Assembly (NCBI RefSeq): GCF_001425625.1 | Contig: NZ_LMCP01000045.1 | Location: 131,263 to 195,262, forward strand | DNA length: 64,000 nt | Direction: 5' to 3' | From: Mesorhizobium sp. Root102 | GTDB lineage: Bacteria > Pseudomonadota > Alphaproteobacteria > Rhizobiales > Rhizobiaceae | In this document: one piece after another, positions 24,243 to 32,449 of the stretch | How positions within the stretch are numbered: the first letter of the stretch is position 1 | Layout of the letters: every line of letters begins with the position of its first letter | The notes under the pieces: generated by a model | Database searches by the model: none | What the model saw: the letters and a program-made list of their open reading frames with translations, nothing else | Told to the model about the DNA's origin: nothing | Position numbers and translations under genes: made by a program

Positions 24243-25118
24243 TCAGGCCGTTCTGTGACGGTGGTGGATGATGCGCGCGCGCAGAATGCCGCGCGTGCCA
24301 AACAGGATCGAGGCGAAATAGACGACGCCGGCCGACAGGATGATCGCCGGGCCGGATGGCAGCGACGCGTGATAGGACAGAAGCAGCCCGGCGACGCAGG
24401 ACGCAAAGCCGATCAGCACCGCCAGCACGCACATCGGCTCGACGCGCACCGTCCAGAAGCGGGCGGCGGCGGCCGGCAGCATCATCAGTCCGACTGACAG
24501 CAGCGTGCCGAGTGCCTGGAAGCCGCCGACGAGGTTGAGCACGACGAGGCCGAGGAAGATGAAATGCACCGGACTGCCGAGCCGGCTGACCGAGCGCAGG
24601 AACAGCGGGTCGAGGCATTCGGCGACCAGCGCCCGCCAGAAGATGGCAAGGCTGACCAGTGTCACCGTGACGATGCCGCCGATCAGCGTCAGTGCTTCAT
24701 CGTTAAGCGCCAGCACGGTGCCGAACAGCACATGCATGAGATCGACGCTGGAGCCCCGGATCGACACCATCAGCACGCCGATGGCGAGCGAAATCAGATA
24801 GAACGCCGCCATCGAGGCGTCCTCGCGCTGGATGGTGAAGCGCGAGACGGCGCCGGCGCCGAGCGCGACGATGACGCCGGCGATCAGGCCGCCGATGGTC
24901 ATCGGCAGGATTTCCAGCCCATAGAACAGGAAGCCGGCGGCTGCACCGGGCAGGATGGCATGCGCCATGGCGTCGCCTGACAGGCTCATGCGCCGCAGCA
25001 TCAGGAAGACGCCGATCGGGCAGGCCCCAAGCGACAGCATCAGCGAACCGATCAGGGCCCGCTGCATGAAGCCGAAATCGGCGAAGGGCGCGATGAAAAG
25101 ACCGTAAAGCGTATCCAT
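24243..25118 (-). CDS. Zinc/manganese-type ABC transporter permease
   Basis: A 291-residue ABC-3 family permease (ZnuB/MntB/AztB type) with about eight membrane helices. The motifs LMLRRMSLSGDAMAHAILPG near residue 45 and VGLMMLPAAAARFW near 225 are typical. Its ATG overlaps the ATPase stop (shared base at 25118), so the two are translationally coupled. The binding-protein gene starts 28 bases downstream. Confidence 0.92.
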   Translation of the reverse strand: MDTLYGLFIAPFADFGFMQRALIGSLMLSLGACPIGVFLMLRRMSLSGDAMAHAILPGAAAGFLFYGLEILPMTIGGLIAGVIVALGAGAVSRFTIQREDASMAAFYLISLAIGVLMVSIRGSSVDLMHVLFGTVLALNDEALTLIGGIVTVTLVSLAIFWRALVAECLDPLFLRSVSRLGSPVHFIFLGLVVLNLVGGFQALGTLLSVGLMMLPAAAARFWTVRVEPMCVLAVLIGFASCVAGLLLSYHASLPSGPAIILSAGVVYFASILFGTRGILRARIIHHRHRTA

Positions 25119-25924
25119 CAGGCGGCCCTCGGTCCGACGCCGTGGTGATGGTCATGGCCATGATGGTCGTGATCGTGACCATGAGCGTGCTCATCCGGCT
25201 CGCACCAGGGTGCATTCTCTTCCCAGGCTTCATGGAAGCGGCGGGCGCGCAACAGGTTTTCAGGCTTCAGCGTTTCCCTGGTTTCGCCCCATGCAATTGG
25301 CTGGCGGGCGAGAAGCAGTGTTTCGGGGAAATTCTGGCGCACCAGATCCAGATCATGGACGACCACCATGATGGTGCGTTCCTCGCCATGCCAGCGCTTG
25401 ATCAGGGCAATAAGGTCGCCGACCGTCTTGGCGTCGACGGCATTGAAGGGTTCGTCGAGCAGGATGAGGTCGGCGTCCTGCAACAGGACACGCGCAAACA
25501 GTGTGCGCTGCAATTGGCCGCCCGAAAGCGTGTCGATCGGCCGCTTCTCGAAGCCGCCGAGGCCGACCGCCATCAGCGCCTTGCTGACGTCATCGCGATC
25601 TTCCTTGGTGTAGCGGCCAAGCAGGCCGCGCCGTGGCCATAGGCCGAGCGAAACCAGATCCACCACCCGTGCCGGAAAGGAGCGGTCGAGCTCCGATTGC
25701 TGCGGCAGATAGGCGGCGCGAACGCCGGGGGCGCGGATAACCTCGCCGGCCATCGGCTTCAGGACGCCGACGATACCTTTCATCAGCGTCGATTTGCCGG
25801 AGCCGTTGGCGCCGACGACAGCCGTCAGCGAGCCCTTGCGGATGGTGCCGTCGAGATGATGGATTGCAGGATGGCTGCCGTACCCAAGCGTCAGGTCGCG
25901 GAATGTGAGGCAGGTGTTTGTCAT
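25118..25924 (-). CDS. Zinc/manganese-type ABC transporter ATPase with a His-rich C-terminal tail
   Basis: A 268-residue ATPase. Walker A is GANGSGKS (about 38-45), the signature is LSGGQLQR, Walker B is DLILLDEPF and the switch His is in VVVHDLD. The C-terminus carries a tail HAHGHDHDHHGHDHHHG, a likely zinc-binding stretch that is normally found in the periplasmic partner. It is first in the operon, and a Zur-like palindrome lies 54 bases upstream of the start. Confidence 0.92.
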   Translation of the reverse strand: MTNTCLTFRDLTLGYGSHPAIHHLDGTIRKGSLTAVVGANGSGKSTLMKGIVGVLKPMAGEVIRAPGVRAAYLPQQSELDRSFPARVVDLVSLGLWPRRGLLGRYTKEDRDDVSKALMAVGLGGFEKRPIDTLSGGQLQRTLFARVLLQDADLILLDEPFNAVDAKTVGDLIALIKRWHGEERTIMVVVHDLDLVRQNFPETLLLARQPIAWGETRETLKPENLLRARRFHEAWEENAPWCEPDEHAHGHDHDHHGHDHHHGVGPRAA

Positions 25925-25977
25925 TCTGCGATCCGTGGGGCGGCGAAACTGGCTGCGGGCAGCGGCCGATTGGATAT

Positions 25978-25995
25978 GTGATGTTATTACATTAG
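25978..25995. promoter_or_regulatory. Zur-type operator upstream of the metal ABC operon
   Basis: GTGATGTTATTACATTAG matches the alphaproteobacterial Zur box, recalled as GTAATGTTATAACATTAC, at 15 of 18 positions and is nearly palindromic. It lies in the divergent region between the ATPase gene and the RidA gene, nearer the ATPase start. Zinc-dependent repression of the transporter is therefore likely. Confidence 0.75.
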
Positions 25996-26147
25996 TCAAC
26001 AAGCCAATCCGCCGGAATTGCGGCTGGCGGGTCAACTTGCCGTGTGGATATCGTATGCCCTTGGCCCAAGGGGATTCGACCTGGCGACCTTGCCCGAAGC
26101 CGGCCGCAACTCTAAAGAGGCGCAACCGCCACAGAAGGAACCATCCA

Positions 26148-26492
26148 ATGAGCATTCGTCGCATCGATGTCGGCCCGCGCATGAGCCAGATCGTCATTCA
26201 CGGAGATACCGTCTATCTGGCCGGTCAGGTTGGTAAGCCGACCGGCAACGTCGCTTCGCAAACAAGGGATATCCTGGCGGCTGTCGACGAACTGCTGGCC
26301 AAGGCCGGCTCCGACAAGACCAAGATCCTGCAGGCGATCATCTGGCTGGCCGACATGAGCACCTTTGCCGAGATGAACGCGGAGTGGGACAAGTGGGTGC
26401 CGCAAGGCAACACACCGGCCCGCGCCACCGGCGAAGCAAAGCTCGCCGGACCGGAATACCTGGTCGAGATTATTATTACCGCTGCGATTTGA
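26148..26492 (+). CDS. RidA-family protein (Rid/YjgF/UK114)
   Basis: A 114-residue protein of normal RidA length. RidA members hydrolyse reactive enamine and imine intermediates or have related roles. The C-terminal region GNTPARATGEAKLAGPEYLVEI contains the conserved Arg that binds the substrate carboxylate in active members. The start ATG 26148 has a GAAGGAA site. It is divergent from the zinc operon and its own pathway is not shown. Confidence 0.9.
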   Translation: MSIRRIDVGPRMSQIVIHGDTVYLAGQVGKPTGNVASQTRDILAAVDELLAKAGSDKTKILQAIIWLADMSTFAEMNAEWDKWVPQGNTPARATGEAKLAGPEYLVEIIITAAI

Positions 26493-26504
26493 TCGACGGC
26501 CTTC

Positions 26505-26550
26505 TACCTCCGCCTTGTGGGGAGGTCGGACCGAAGGTCCGGGTGGGGGG
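26505..26550. repeat. Two-hairpin intergenic repeat, CCTCC...GGAGGTCG type (copy 1)
   Basis: CCTCC (26507-26511) pairs with GGAGG (26521-26525). CGGACC (26527-26532) pairs with GGTCCG (26536-26541), and GGGTGGGGGG follows. The same architecture occurs at 58326-58379. It lies between the convergent RidA and hutC genes and may also stop transcription. Confidence 0.65.
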
Positions 26551-26642
26551 CGGCGGGGCTGCCCTCCGCTATGGCTCCGGGCGTTCGGCGTTCGAGAAGC
26601 CAAATCGTTGGCTTTTCGCCAGCCTGCGGCTCTGGACACGCC

Positions 26643-27383
26643 TCACCCCTGCGACGGCCTGAACCTTGCCACCAGCGTGTGGCTCTCGGCCGCATAGGTA
26701 AAGCGCACATGGGTGACCGGGTGATCGGCGCTCCATGTCCGTCGCTCGACCACCAGGCACGGCGCGCCGGCTGCGATATCGAGCGCGACCGCGATGTGCC
26801 TGTCGGCGGCGACAGCACGAATCCGGTGCTCGGCTTCGCTCCACGGCACGCGGCCAATCAGCCACGGTCCTGGTGCTATGACCACGAATTCCTCGTCTGC
26901 TGCCTCGGGCACGGCGGTGAGATTGATCAGCCGCTGTTCATGCGCGAATGGCCGCTCGCCGGCGAAATGCCCACACTCCAGCGCCAGCACCGGCCCGGCC
27001 ACGCCCTGCTCCAGCAGGGCGCGATCCTCGGCGCTGCTGCGCCTTTTGTGTCGAGCGACGCGCTCGTAGCGGTAGGGCAGGCCGAGCGCCTCGACCTCGA
27101 TCCGGATGTCGTGGATTTCCAGCACCGCCGCTTGCGACTGCGGCCGGCGCACAAAGCTGCCGGAACGGCGGCGGCGTTCGATCAGTCCGGCCTTGGCGAG
27201 CTGCGACAGCGCCTTGTTCACCGTCATGCGCGAGCAATTGTATTGCGTGCTCAGTTCGTGCTCGAACGGAATGCGGTGACCAGGCGCCCAGGCACCGGAC
27301 ATGATGCGTTCGCTGATGTCGGACAGGATGCGCTGGTGCAGCGAGACGGTGCCTTCCGCATCCGCGGTCTCGACAATGCTCAT
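26643..27383 (-). CDS. hutC: HutC, GntR-family repressor of histidine utilisation
   Basis: A 246-residue GntR/HutC regulator. The winged helix-turn-helix (STQYNCSRMTVNKALSQLAK, residues about 46-65) is followed by a UTRA ligand domain that binds urocanate in known HutC proteins. It overlaps the hutF stop by ATGA, so the two are translationally coupled. Its target is almost certainly the perfect palindrome at 28789-28802 between hutF and hutI. One such site would control both arms and its own synthesis. Confidence 0.95.
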   Translation of the reverse strand: MSIVETADAEGTVSLHQRILSDISERIMSGAWAPGHRIPFEHELSTQYNCSRMTVNKALSQLAKAGLIERRRRSGSFVRRPQSQAAVLEIHDIRIEVEALGLPYRYERVARHKRRSSAEDRALLEQGVAGPVLALECGHFAGERPFAHEQRLINLTAVPEAADEEFVVIAPGPWLIGRVPWSEAEHRIRAVAADRHIAVALDIAAGAPCLVVERRTWSADHPVTHVRFTYAAESHTLVARFRPSQG

Positions 27384-28759
27384 GCTGAAAGCGCCATCAT
27401 CACGCTGCGAAACCGCTCGGTGATGGCCTCGCGCTTGACATGCCTGCCGCCGCTGACCTGTTTGTGGCCATGCACCCAGACGCAATCGACCTTGCTGCCA
27501 TTGGCGAAGATCCAGGCGTCGAGGATCGCGTCGCCGGTCTTGCCGGCCAGCGAGGGATTGCTGGCGCCGAGCGAGACGAGATCGGCGGATGCGCCGGCGG
27601 CGATCGCGGAGGCGCCTGCACCGAGCGCGACGCTGCCGCCGTCGAGTGCGGCGTCGAACAGCGCCCGCCCGGTCGAGCCGCCGGCAACCGCGAGCACATT
27701 GCGGGCGCGGTGGGCGAGGCGCTGCGAATATTCGAGCTGGCGCAATTCGTCGGGCAGGCCGATCAGCACGTTGGAATCGGAGCCGACGCCAAAACGGCCG
27801 CCATGTTCTCTGAACAGCGGCGCCGCAAAAGTGCCGTCACCGAGATTGGCCTCGGTGATCGGGCAAAGACCGGCGATGGCGCCACTCCTGGCCATGGCAA
27901 CGGTTTCCGCATCGGTCATATGGGTGGCGTGGATCAGGCACCAGCGCTTGTCGACCTTGGCATGGCCAAGCAGAAATTCTACCGGCCGCGCGCCGGACCA
28001 GGCAAGGCAATCCTCGACTTCTTTCACCTGCTCGGCGATATGGATGTGAATTGGCCCATCAGGCGCAATCGCTGCTACGGCGGTGAGTTCTTCCGGTGTC
28101 GCGGCACGCAAACTGTGCGGAGCGACGCCGACGACAGCCTGATTCAACGCGCGAACCGATTCGCGGCATTTCTCAACAAGCCGCGAGAACCGGCTCACAT
28201 CGTTGATGAATCGTCGCTGGCCCTCGTTTGGTGCCGTACCGCCGAAAGATGAGTGCGCATAAAACACCGGCAGCAGCGTCAGGCCGATACCGGTTTCGCC
28301 GGCCGCGGCCGAAATGCGCTCGGCCATCTCGGCGAGGTTGGCGTAGGGTTTTCCATCGCGGTCGTGATGCAGATAGTGAAATTCGCCGACGCGTGAAAAA
28401 CCGGCCTCCAGCATCTCGACATAGAGCTGCGCTGCAACCGCCTCGACCTGATCGGGCGTCATCGACAGGGCGAAGCGGTACATCACCTCGCGCCAGCTCC
28501 AGAAACTGTCGGCGGAGGGGCCGCGAAGCTCGGCAAGGCCGGCCATGCCGCGCTGGAAGGCATGGCTGTGCAGGTTGGGCATGCCGGGCAACAGGATCGC
28601 GTGGCGTTCGTCCCCGGCTGCCGCCGCGGCGCAAGGCTGAACGGCTGTAATGCGTCCCTCTGCCAAGGTGAGCCGCACATTGTCGTGCCAGCCATCGGGA
28701 AGGAGTGCCTGTTCCGCAAAGATCGCTGCCACTTTTCTCTCCGGTTCTCTGTCTCTCAT
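27380..28759 (-). CDS. hutF: Formimidoylglutamate deiminase
   Basis: HutF deaminates N-formimidoyl-glutamate to N-formylglutamate, the first of the two steps that mark the five-step Hut pathway. The 459-residue product is an amidohydrolase-superfamily enzyme. The metal motif is PNLHSHAF, a later His lies in HIHIAEQ and another in CLIHATHMT, and the catalytic Asp is in GVGSDSNVL. It is divergent from hutI and coupled to hutC downstream. Confidence 0.95.
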   Translation of the reverse strand: MRDREPERKVAAIFAEQALLPDGWHDNVRLTLAEGRITAVQPCAAAAAGDERHAILLPGMPNLHSHAFQRGMAGLAELRGPSADSFWSWREVMYRFALSMTPDQVEAVAAQLYVEMLEAGFSRVGEFHYLHHDRDGKPYANLAEMAERISAAAGETGIGLTLLPVFYAHSSFGGTAPNEGQRRFINDVSRFSRLVEKCRESVRALNQAVVGVAPHSLRAATPEELTAVAAIAPDGPIHIHIAEQVKEVEDCLAWSGARPVEFLLGHAKVDKRWCLIHATHMTDAETVAMARSGAIAGLCPITEANLGDGTFAAPLFREHGGRFGVGSDSNVLIGLPDELRQLEYSQRLAHRARNVLAVAGGSTGRALFDAALDGGSVALGAGASAIAAGASADLVSLGASNPSLAGKTGDAILDAWIFANGSKVDCVWVHGHKQVSGGRHVKREAITERFRSVMMALSA

Positions 28760-28788
28760 GCGATGATGGCACTTGCAGTGTGTTTTAA

Positions 28789-28802
28789 TATGTATATACA
28801 TA
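28789..28802. promoter_or_regulatory. HutC operator between hutF and hutI
   Basis: TATGTATATACATA is a perfect 14-base palindrome. The core TGTATATACA matches the known HutC binding sequence. It lies 26 bases upstream of the hutI start and 30 bases upstream of the hutF start, well placed to repress both divergent promoters. Confidence 0.85.
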
Positions 28803-28827
28803 ATCGTCATCGATTGAAACGGAAAAG

Positions 28828-30066
28828 ATGATGGCCGCAGAGAGCAAAAGCCGGGCAGGGGATCTTCGTCTATGGCGCAATGCGCGCCTGGCGACCATGG
28901 CCGAAGGGTCTGCCGGACTTGGCGTCGTCGAACACGGCGCGGTCGCTGCGCGTGACGGCCGCATCGTCTATGCCGGCCCCGAGTCGGAGCTGCCCTCAAC
29001 ACTTGCCCAGGGTGCTGAGACGGTCGATTGCGAGGGCCGCTGGATCACGCCCGGCCTGATCGACTGCCACACCCATCTGGTCCATGCCGGCAACCGCGCC
29101 AACGAGTTCGAGATGCGGCTGGCCGGCGCCACCTATGAAGAGGTCGCCAGAGCCGGCGGCGGCATCGTCTCCTCGGTCAAATCCTTGCGCGCCGCCAGCG
29201 AGGGCGAACTGGTCACCCAATCGCTGCGGCGCCTCGATGCGTTGATCGACGAAGGCGTAACCACCGTGGAGGCAAAGTCAGGCTACGGCCTCGACCTCGA
29301 AAACGAAAGGAAGTCGCTGCGTGCGGCCCGCCAATTGGGTGAACGGCGGCCGGTGACGATCCGCACGACTTTCCTCGGCGCCCATGCGCTGCCGCCGGAA
29401 GCCAAGGGCGACAAGGAAGCTTTCATCGATCTGGTCGCCAAGGAGATTCTCCCGGCGGTTGCCGCCGAGGGGCTGGCCGATGCTGTCGACGGGTTTTGCG
29501 AGGGCATCGCCTTTTCGCCGGAGCAGATGGCGCGCGTCTTCGACGCGGCCAAGGCGGCCGGCCTGCCGGTCAAGCTCCATGCCGACCAGTTGTCCAACCT
29601 GCATGGCGCCGAACTCGCCGCCCGCTACGGTGCGCTGTCGGCGGACCATCTAGAATACACCGATGAGGCGGGTGCGGCGGCGATGGCCAGGGCCGGAACC
29701 GTGGCGACGATCCTGCCCGGCGCCTACTATTTCATTCGCGAAACCAAGAAGCCGCCGATCGGCCTGTTTCGCCAGCACGGCGTCAAGATGGCTGTCGCCA
29801 CCGACAACAATCCCGGCACCTCGCCGCTGACCTCGCTGCTTTTGACCATGAACATGGCCGCGACCCTGTTCGGTCTGACCGTCGACGAATGCCTTGCCGG
29901 CGTCACCCGCGAGGCGGCCCGCGCGCTTGGTTTGCTGGGTGAAACCGGCACGCTGGAGGTCGGGAAATCCGCCGACCTGGCGGTCTGGGACATCGAGCGC
30001 CCCGCCGAACTCGTTTACCGCATGGGCTTCAACCCGTTGCATGCCCGCATCTGGAGAGGACAATGA
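28828..30066 (+). CDS. hutI: Imidazolonepropionase
   Basis: HutI hydrolyses imidazolone-5-propionate to N-formimidoyl-glutamate. The 412-residue amidohydrolase has the metal motif DCHTHLVHAGNR, a Zn-ligand His in KLHADQLS, a catalytic His in SADHLEY and an Asp in VATDNNPGTSP. It starts the plus-strand hut operon and overlaps hutH by ATGA at 30063-30066. Confidence 0.97.
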   Translation: MMAAESKSRAGDLRLWRNARLATMAEGSAGLGVVEHGAVAARDGRIVYAGPESELPSTLAQGAETVDCEGRWITPGLIDCHTHLVHAGNRANEFEMRLAGATYEEVARAGGGIVSSVKSLRAASEGELVTQSLRRLDALIDEGVTTVEAKSGYGLDLENERKSLRAARQLGERRPVTIRTTFLGAHALPPEAKGDKEAFIDLVAKEILPAVAAEGLADAVDGFCEGIAFSPEQMARVFDAAKAAGLPVKLHADQLSNLHGAELAARYGALSADHLEYTDEAGAAAMARAGTVATILPGAYYFIRETKKPPIGLFRQHGVKMAVATDNNPGTSPLTSLLLTMNMAATLFGLTVDECLAGVTREAARALGLLGETGTLEVGKSADLAVWDIERPAELVYRMGFNPLHARIWRGQ

Positions 30067-31604
30067 CCGAACTGACCCTGAAGCCCGGCAATGCGACGCT
30101 GGCCGACTGGCGCGCCATCTATCGTGGCGCCGCACTGAAGCTCGACGATGCCTGCCGGCCGAAAATCAAGGCGAGCGCCGAGGCCGTCGCCAGGATCGTT
30201 GCCAAGGGCGAGCCGGTCTATGGCATCAACACCGGCTTTGGCAAACTGGCGAGCGTCCGTATCCCGGCCGAAGACCTGGAGACTCTGCAGCGCAACATCG
30301 TGCTGTCGCACGCCGCCGGCGTCGGCGAGCCGATGCCATCAGCCGTTTGCCGGCTGATGATGGCGCTGAAGCTCGCCAGCCTGGCGCAGGGCGCCTCTGG
30401 CGTGCGGCCGCAAACCATCGAGTTGCTCGAAGCGATGCTGGCCAACGACGTCATCCCGGTGGTGCCGGCGCAAGGCTCGGTCGGCGCCTCCGGCGACCTT
30501 GCTCCGCTGTCGCACATGACGGCGGTGATGATTGGTGTCGGCGAATGCTTCACCCCGCATGGACGCTTCCCGGCCAAGGTCGCCTTTGTCTCGCATGGGC
30601 TGGAGCCGGTGACATTGGGCGCCAAGGAAGGCCTGGCGCTGCTCAATGGCACGCAATTCTCGACGGCCTATGCGCTGGCTGCTTTGTTCGAGGCCGAAGT
30701 GCTCTACCAGTCGGCGCTGGTCGCCGGCGCCTTGTCGACCGATGCGGCCAAGGGCTCCGACGCGCCGTTCGATCCACGCATCCATCTGCTGAGAAAACAT
30801 CCCGGCCAGATCGAGACGGCGGACGCGCTGCGCAATTTGATGGCCGGCAGCGCCATCCGTGAATCGCACCGGGTTGGCGACGAGCGCGTTCAGGATCCGT
30901 ATTGCCTGCGCTGCCAGCCGCAGGTCATGGGCGCGGCACTCACCGTGCTGCGCCAGGCGGCCGACACGCTCGGTACCGAGGCTAATGGCGTCACCGACAA
31001 TCCGCTGATCTTCGCCGAGGATGACACCGCACTGTCCGGCGGAAATTTCCACGCCGAGCCGGTAGCCTTCGCCGCCGATATGATCGCGCTTGCCGTCTGC
31101 GAGATCGGTTCGCTGTCGGAACGCCGCATTGCCATGCTGGTCGACCCGGCGCTGTCCGGCATGCCGGCCTTCCTGACGCCGAAGCCCGGCCTGAACTCCG
31201 GCTTCATGATCCCGCAGGTGACGGCGGCGGCGCTTGTTTCCGAAAACAAGCAGAAAGCCTATCCGGCCAGCGTCGATTCGATTCCCACCTCGGCCAACCA
31301 GGAAGACCACGTTTCGATGGCGGCGCACGGCGCGCGCCGGCTGATCGGCATGGTCGAGAACGCCACCGCGGTCATCGGCATCGAATTGCTCGCCGCCGCG
31401 CAAGGTTGCGATTTCCATGCGCCGCTGGCGTCGAGCACGGCACTCGAGGCCGTGCGCAAGCTGGTCCGGGCCGAGGTGCCGCATCTCGACAATGACCGGC
31501 ATTTCCACCCCGACATGGAAAAGGCCATCGCCATGGTGCGCAGCGGCGCGACCATCAAGGCTGCCGGCGCGATAGCGCTGCCGTCGATTTGTGGAGCGGC
31601 ATGA
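30063..31604 (+). CDS. hutH: Histidine ammonia-lyase
   Basis: HutH removes ammonia from histidine to give urocanate. The 513-residue product has the Ala-Ser-Gly triad (residues 142-144 in GSVGASGDLAPLSH) that forms the MIO cofactor by autocatalysis. The conserved active-site segments QDPYCLRCQPQVMG, NPLIF and SANQEDHVSM are present. The start overlaps hutI and the end overlaps hutG, so expression is tightly coupled. Confidence 0.98.
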   Translation: MTELTLKPGNATLADWRAIYRGAALKLDDACRPKIKASAEAVARIVAKGEPVYGINTGFGKLASVRIPAEDLETLQRNIVLSHAAGVGEPMPSAVCRLMMALKLASLAQGASGVRPQTIELLEAMLANDVIPVVPAQGSVGASGDLAPLSHMTAVMIGVGECFTPHGRFPAKVAFVSHGLEPVTLGAKEGLALLNGTQFSTAYALAALFEAEVLYQSALVAGALSTDAAKGSDAPFDPRIHLLRKHPGQIETADALRNLMAGSAIRESHRVGDERVQDPYCLRCQPQVMGAALTVLRQAADTLGTEANGVTDNPLIFAEDDTALSGGNFHAEPVAFAADMIALAVCEIGSLSERRIAMLVDPALSGMPAFLTPKPGLNSGFMIPQVTAAALVSENKQKAYPASVDSIPTSANQEDHVSMAAHGARRLIGMVENATAVIGIELLAAAQGCDFHAPLASSTALEAVRKLVRAEVPHLDNDRHFHPDMEKAIAMVRSGATIKAAGAIALPSICGAA

Positions 31605-32422
31605 TGGCAAGCACGCCCTGGCTCACCGTCACGCCTGGCACAGCCCCGCTGCTGGTGTCGATCCCCCACACCGGCATCGATCTCGCCGGCCTCGAGAACC
31701 GGCTGGTGTCACCCTGGCTCGGTCGCCGCGATTGCGACTGGTGGATCGACAAGCTCTATGATTTCGCAGGCGATCTCGGGGCAACTGTCGTGCAGACGGC
31801 GATCTCGCGCACCGTCATCGACGTCAACCGCGACCCGTCCGGCGCCTCGCTCTACCCCGGCCAGGCGACGACCGGCCTCTGCCCGACCGAGACTTTCGAT
31901 GGCGATCCGCTCTACCGCGAAGGTGAGGAGCCAGGGCCTTCAGAGGTTGATGAGCGGCGCGAAAAATTCTTCGTGCCCTACCATGCTGCCTTGCAGGCTG
32001 AGATCGGCCGCTTGCGCGGGCTGCATGACAAGATCGTCCTCTATGATTGCCACTCGATCCGTTCGGTGCTGCCGCGCCTGTTTGAAGGCACGCTGCCGGT
32101 GTTCAATCTCGGCACCAATGATGGCAAGAGCGCCGATCCAACCTTGCAGGTGATGGTCGATCAGATCATGGCCGAGACCGGCGAGGCCTCTGTCGTCAAT
32201 GGCCGTTTCAAGGGCGGCTGGATCACGCGCCATTTCGGACAACCTCAAGATGGCGTGCATGCGCTGCAGATGGAACTGTCCAACCGCGGCTACATGCGCG
32301 AGCCCGATGGCAAGGGCATGCCGGACAACTGGCCTGTGCCTTACGATGCCGAGTTTGCAGCACCGATCCGCGCCACGCTGCGGAAAATCCTTGAGACCGC
32401 GATCACCTGGGCGCGCGGCTGA
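31601..32422 (+). CDS. hutG: N-formylglutamate deformylase
   Basis: HutG splits N-formylglutamate into formate and glutamate, the last step. The 273-residue product belongs to the FGase family; SIPHTGID and YDCHSIRS contain likely zinc ligands. ATG 31601 overlaps the hutH stop (ATGA) and has a GGAG site at 31593-31596; the next codon is also ATG. With HutF, this confirms the five-step route (HutH, HutU, HutI, HutF, HutG). Confidence 0.95.
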   Translation: MMASTPWLTVTPGTAPLLVSIPHTGIDLAGLENRLVSPWLGRRDCDWWIDKLYDFAGDLGATVVQTAISRTVIDVNRDPSGASLYPGQATTGLCPTETFDGDPLYREGEEPGPSEVDERREKFFVPYHAALQAEIGRLRGLHDKIVLYDCHSIRSVLPRLFEGTLPVFNLGTNDGKSADPTLQVMVDQIMAETGEASVVNGRFKGGWITRHFGQPQDGVHALQMELSNRGYMREPDGKGMPDNWPVPYDAEFAAPIRATLRKILETAITWARG

Positions 32423-32449
32423 CATTCGATCCTTTTATGGAGTGACGCC

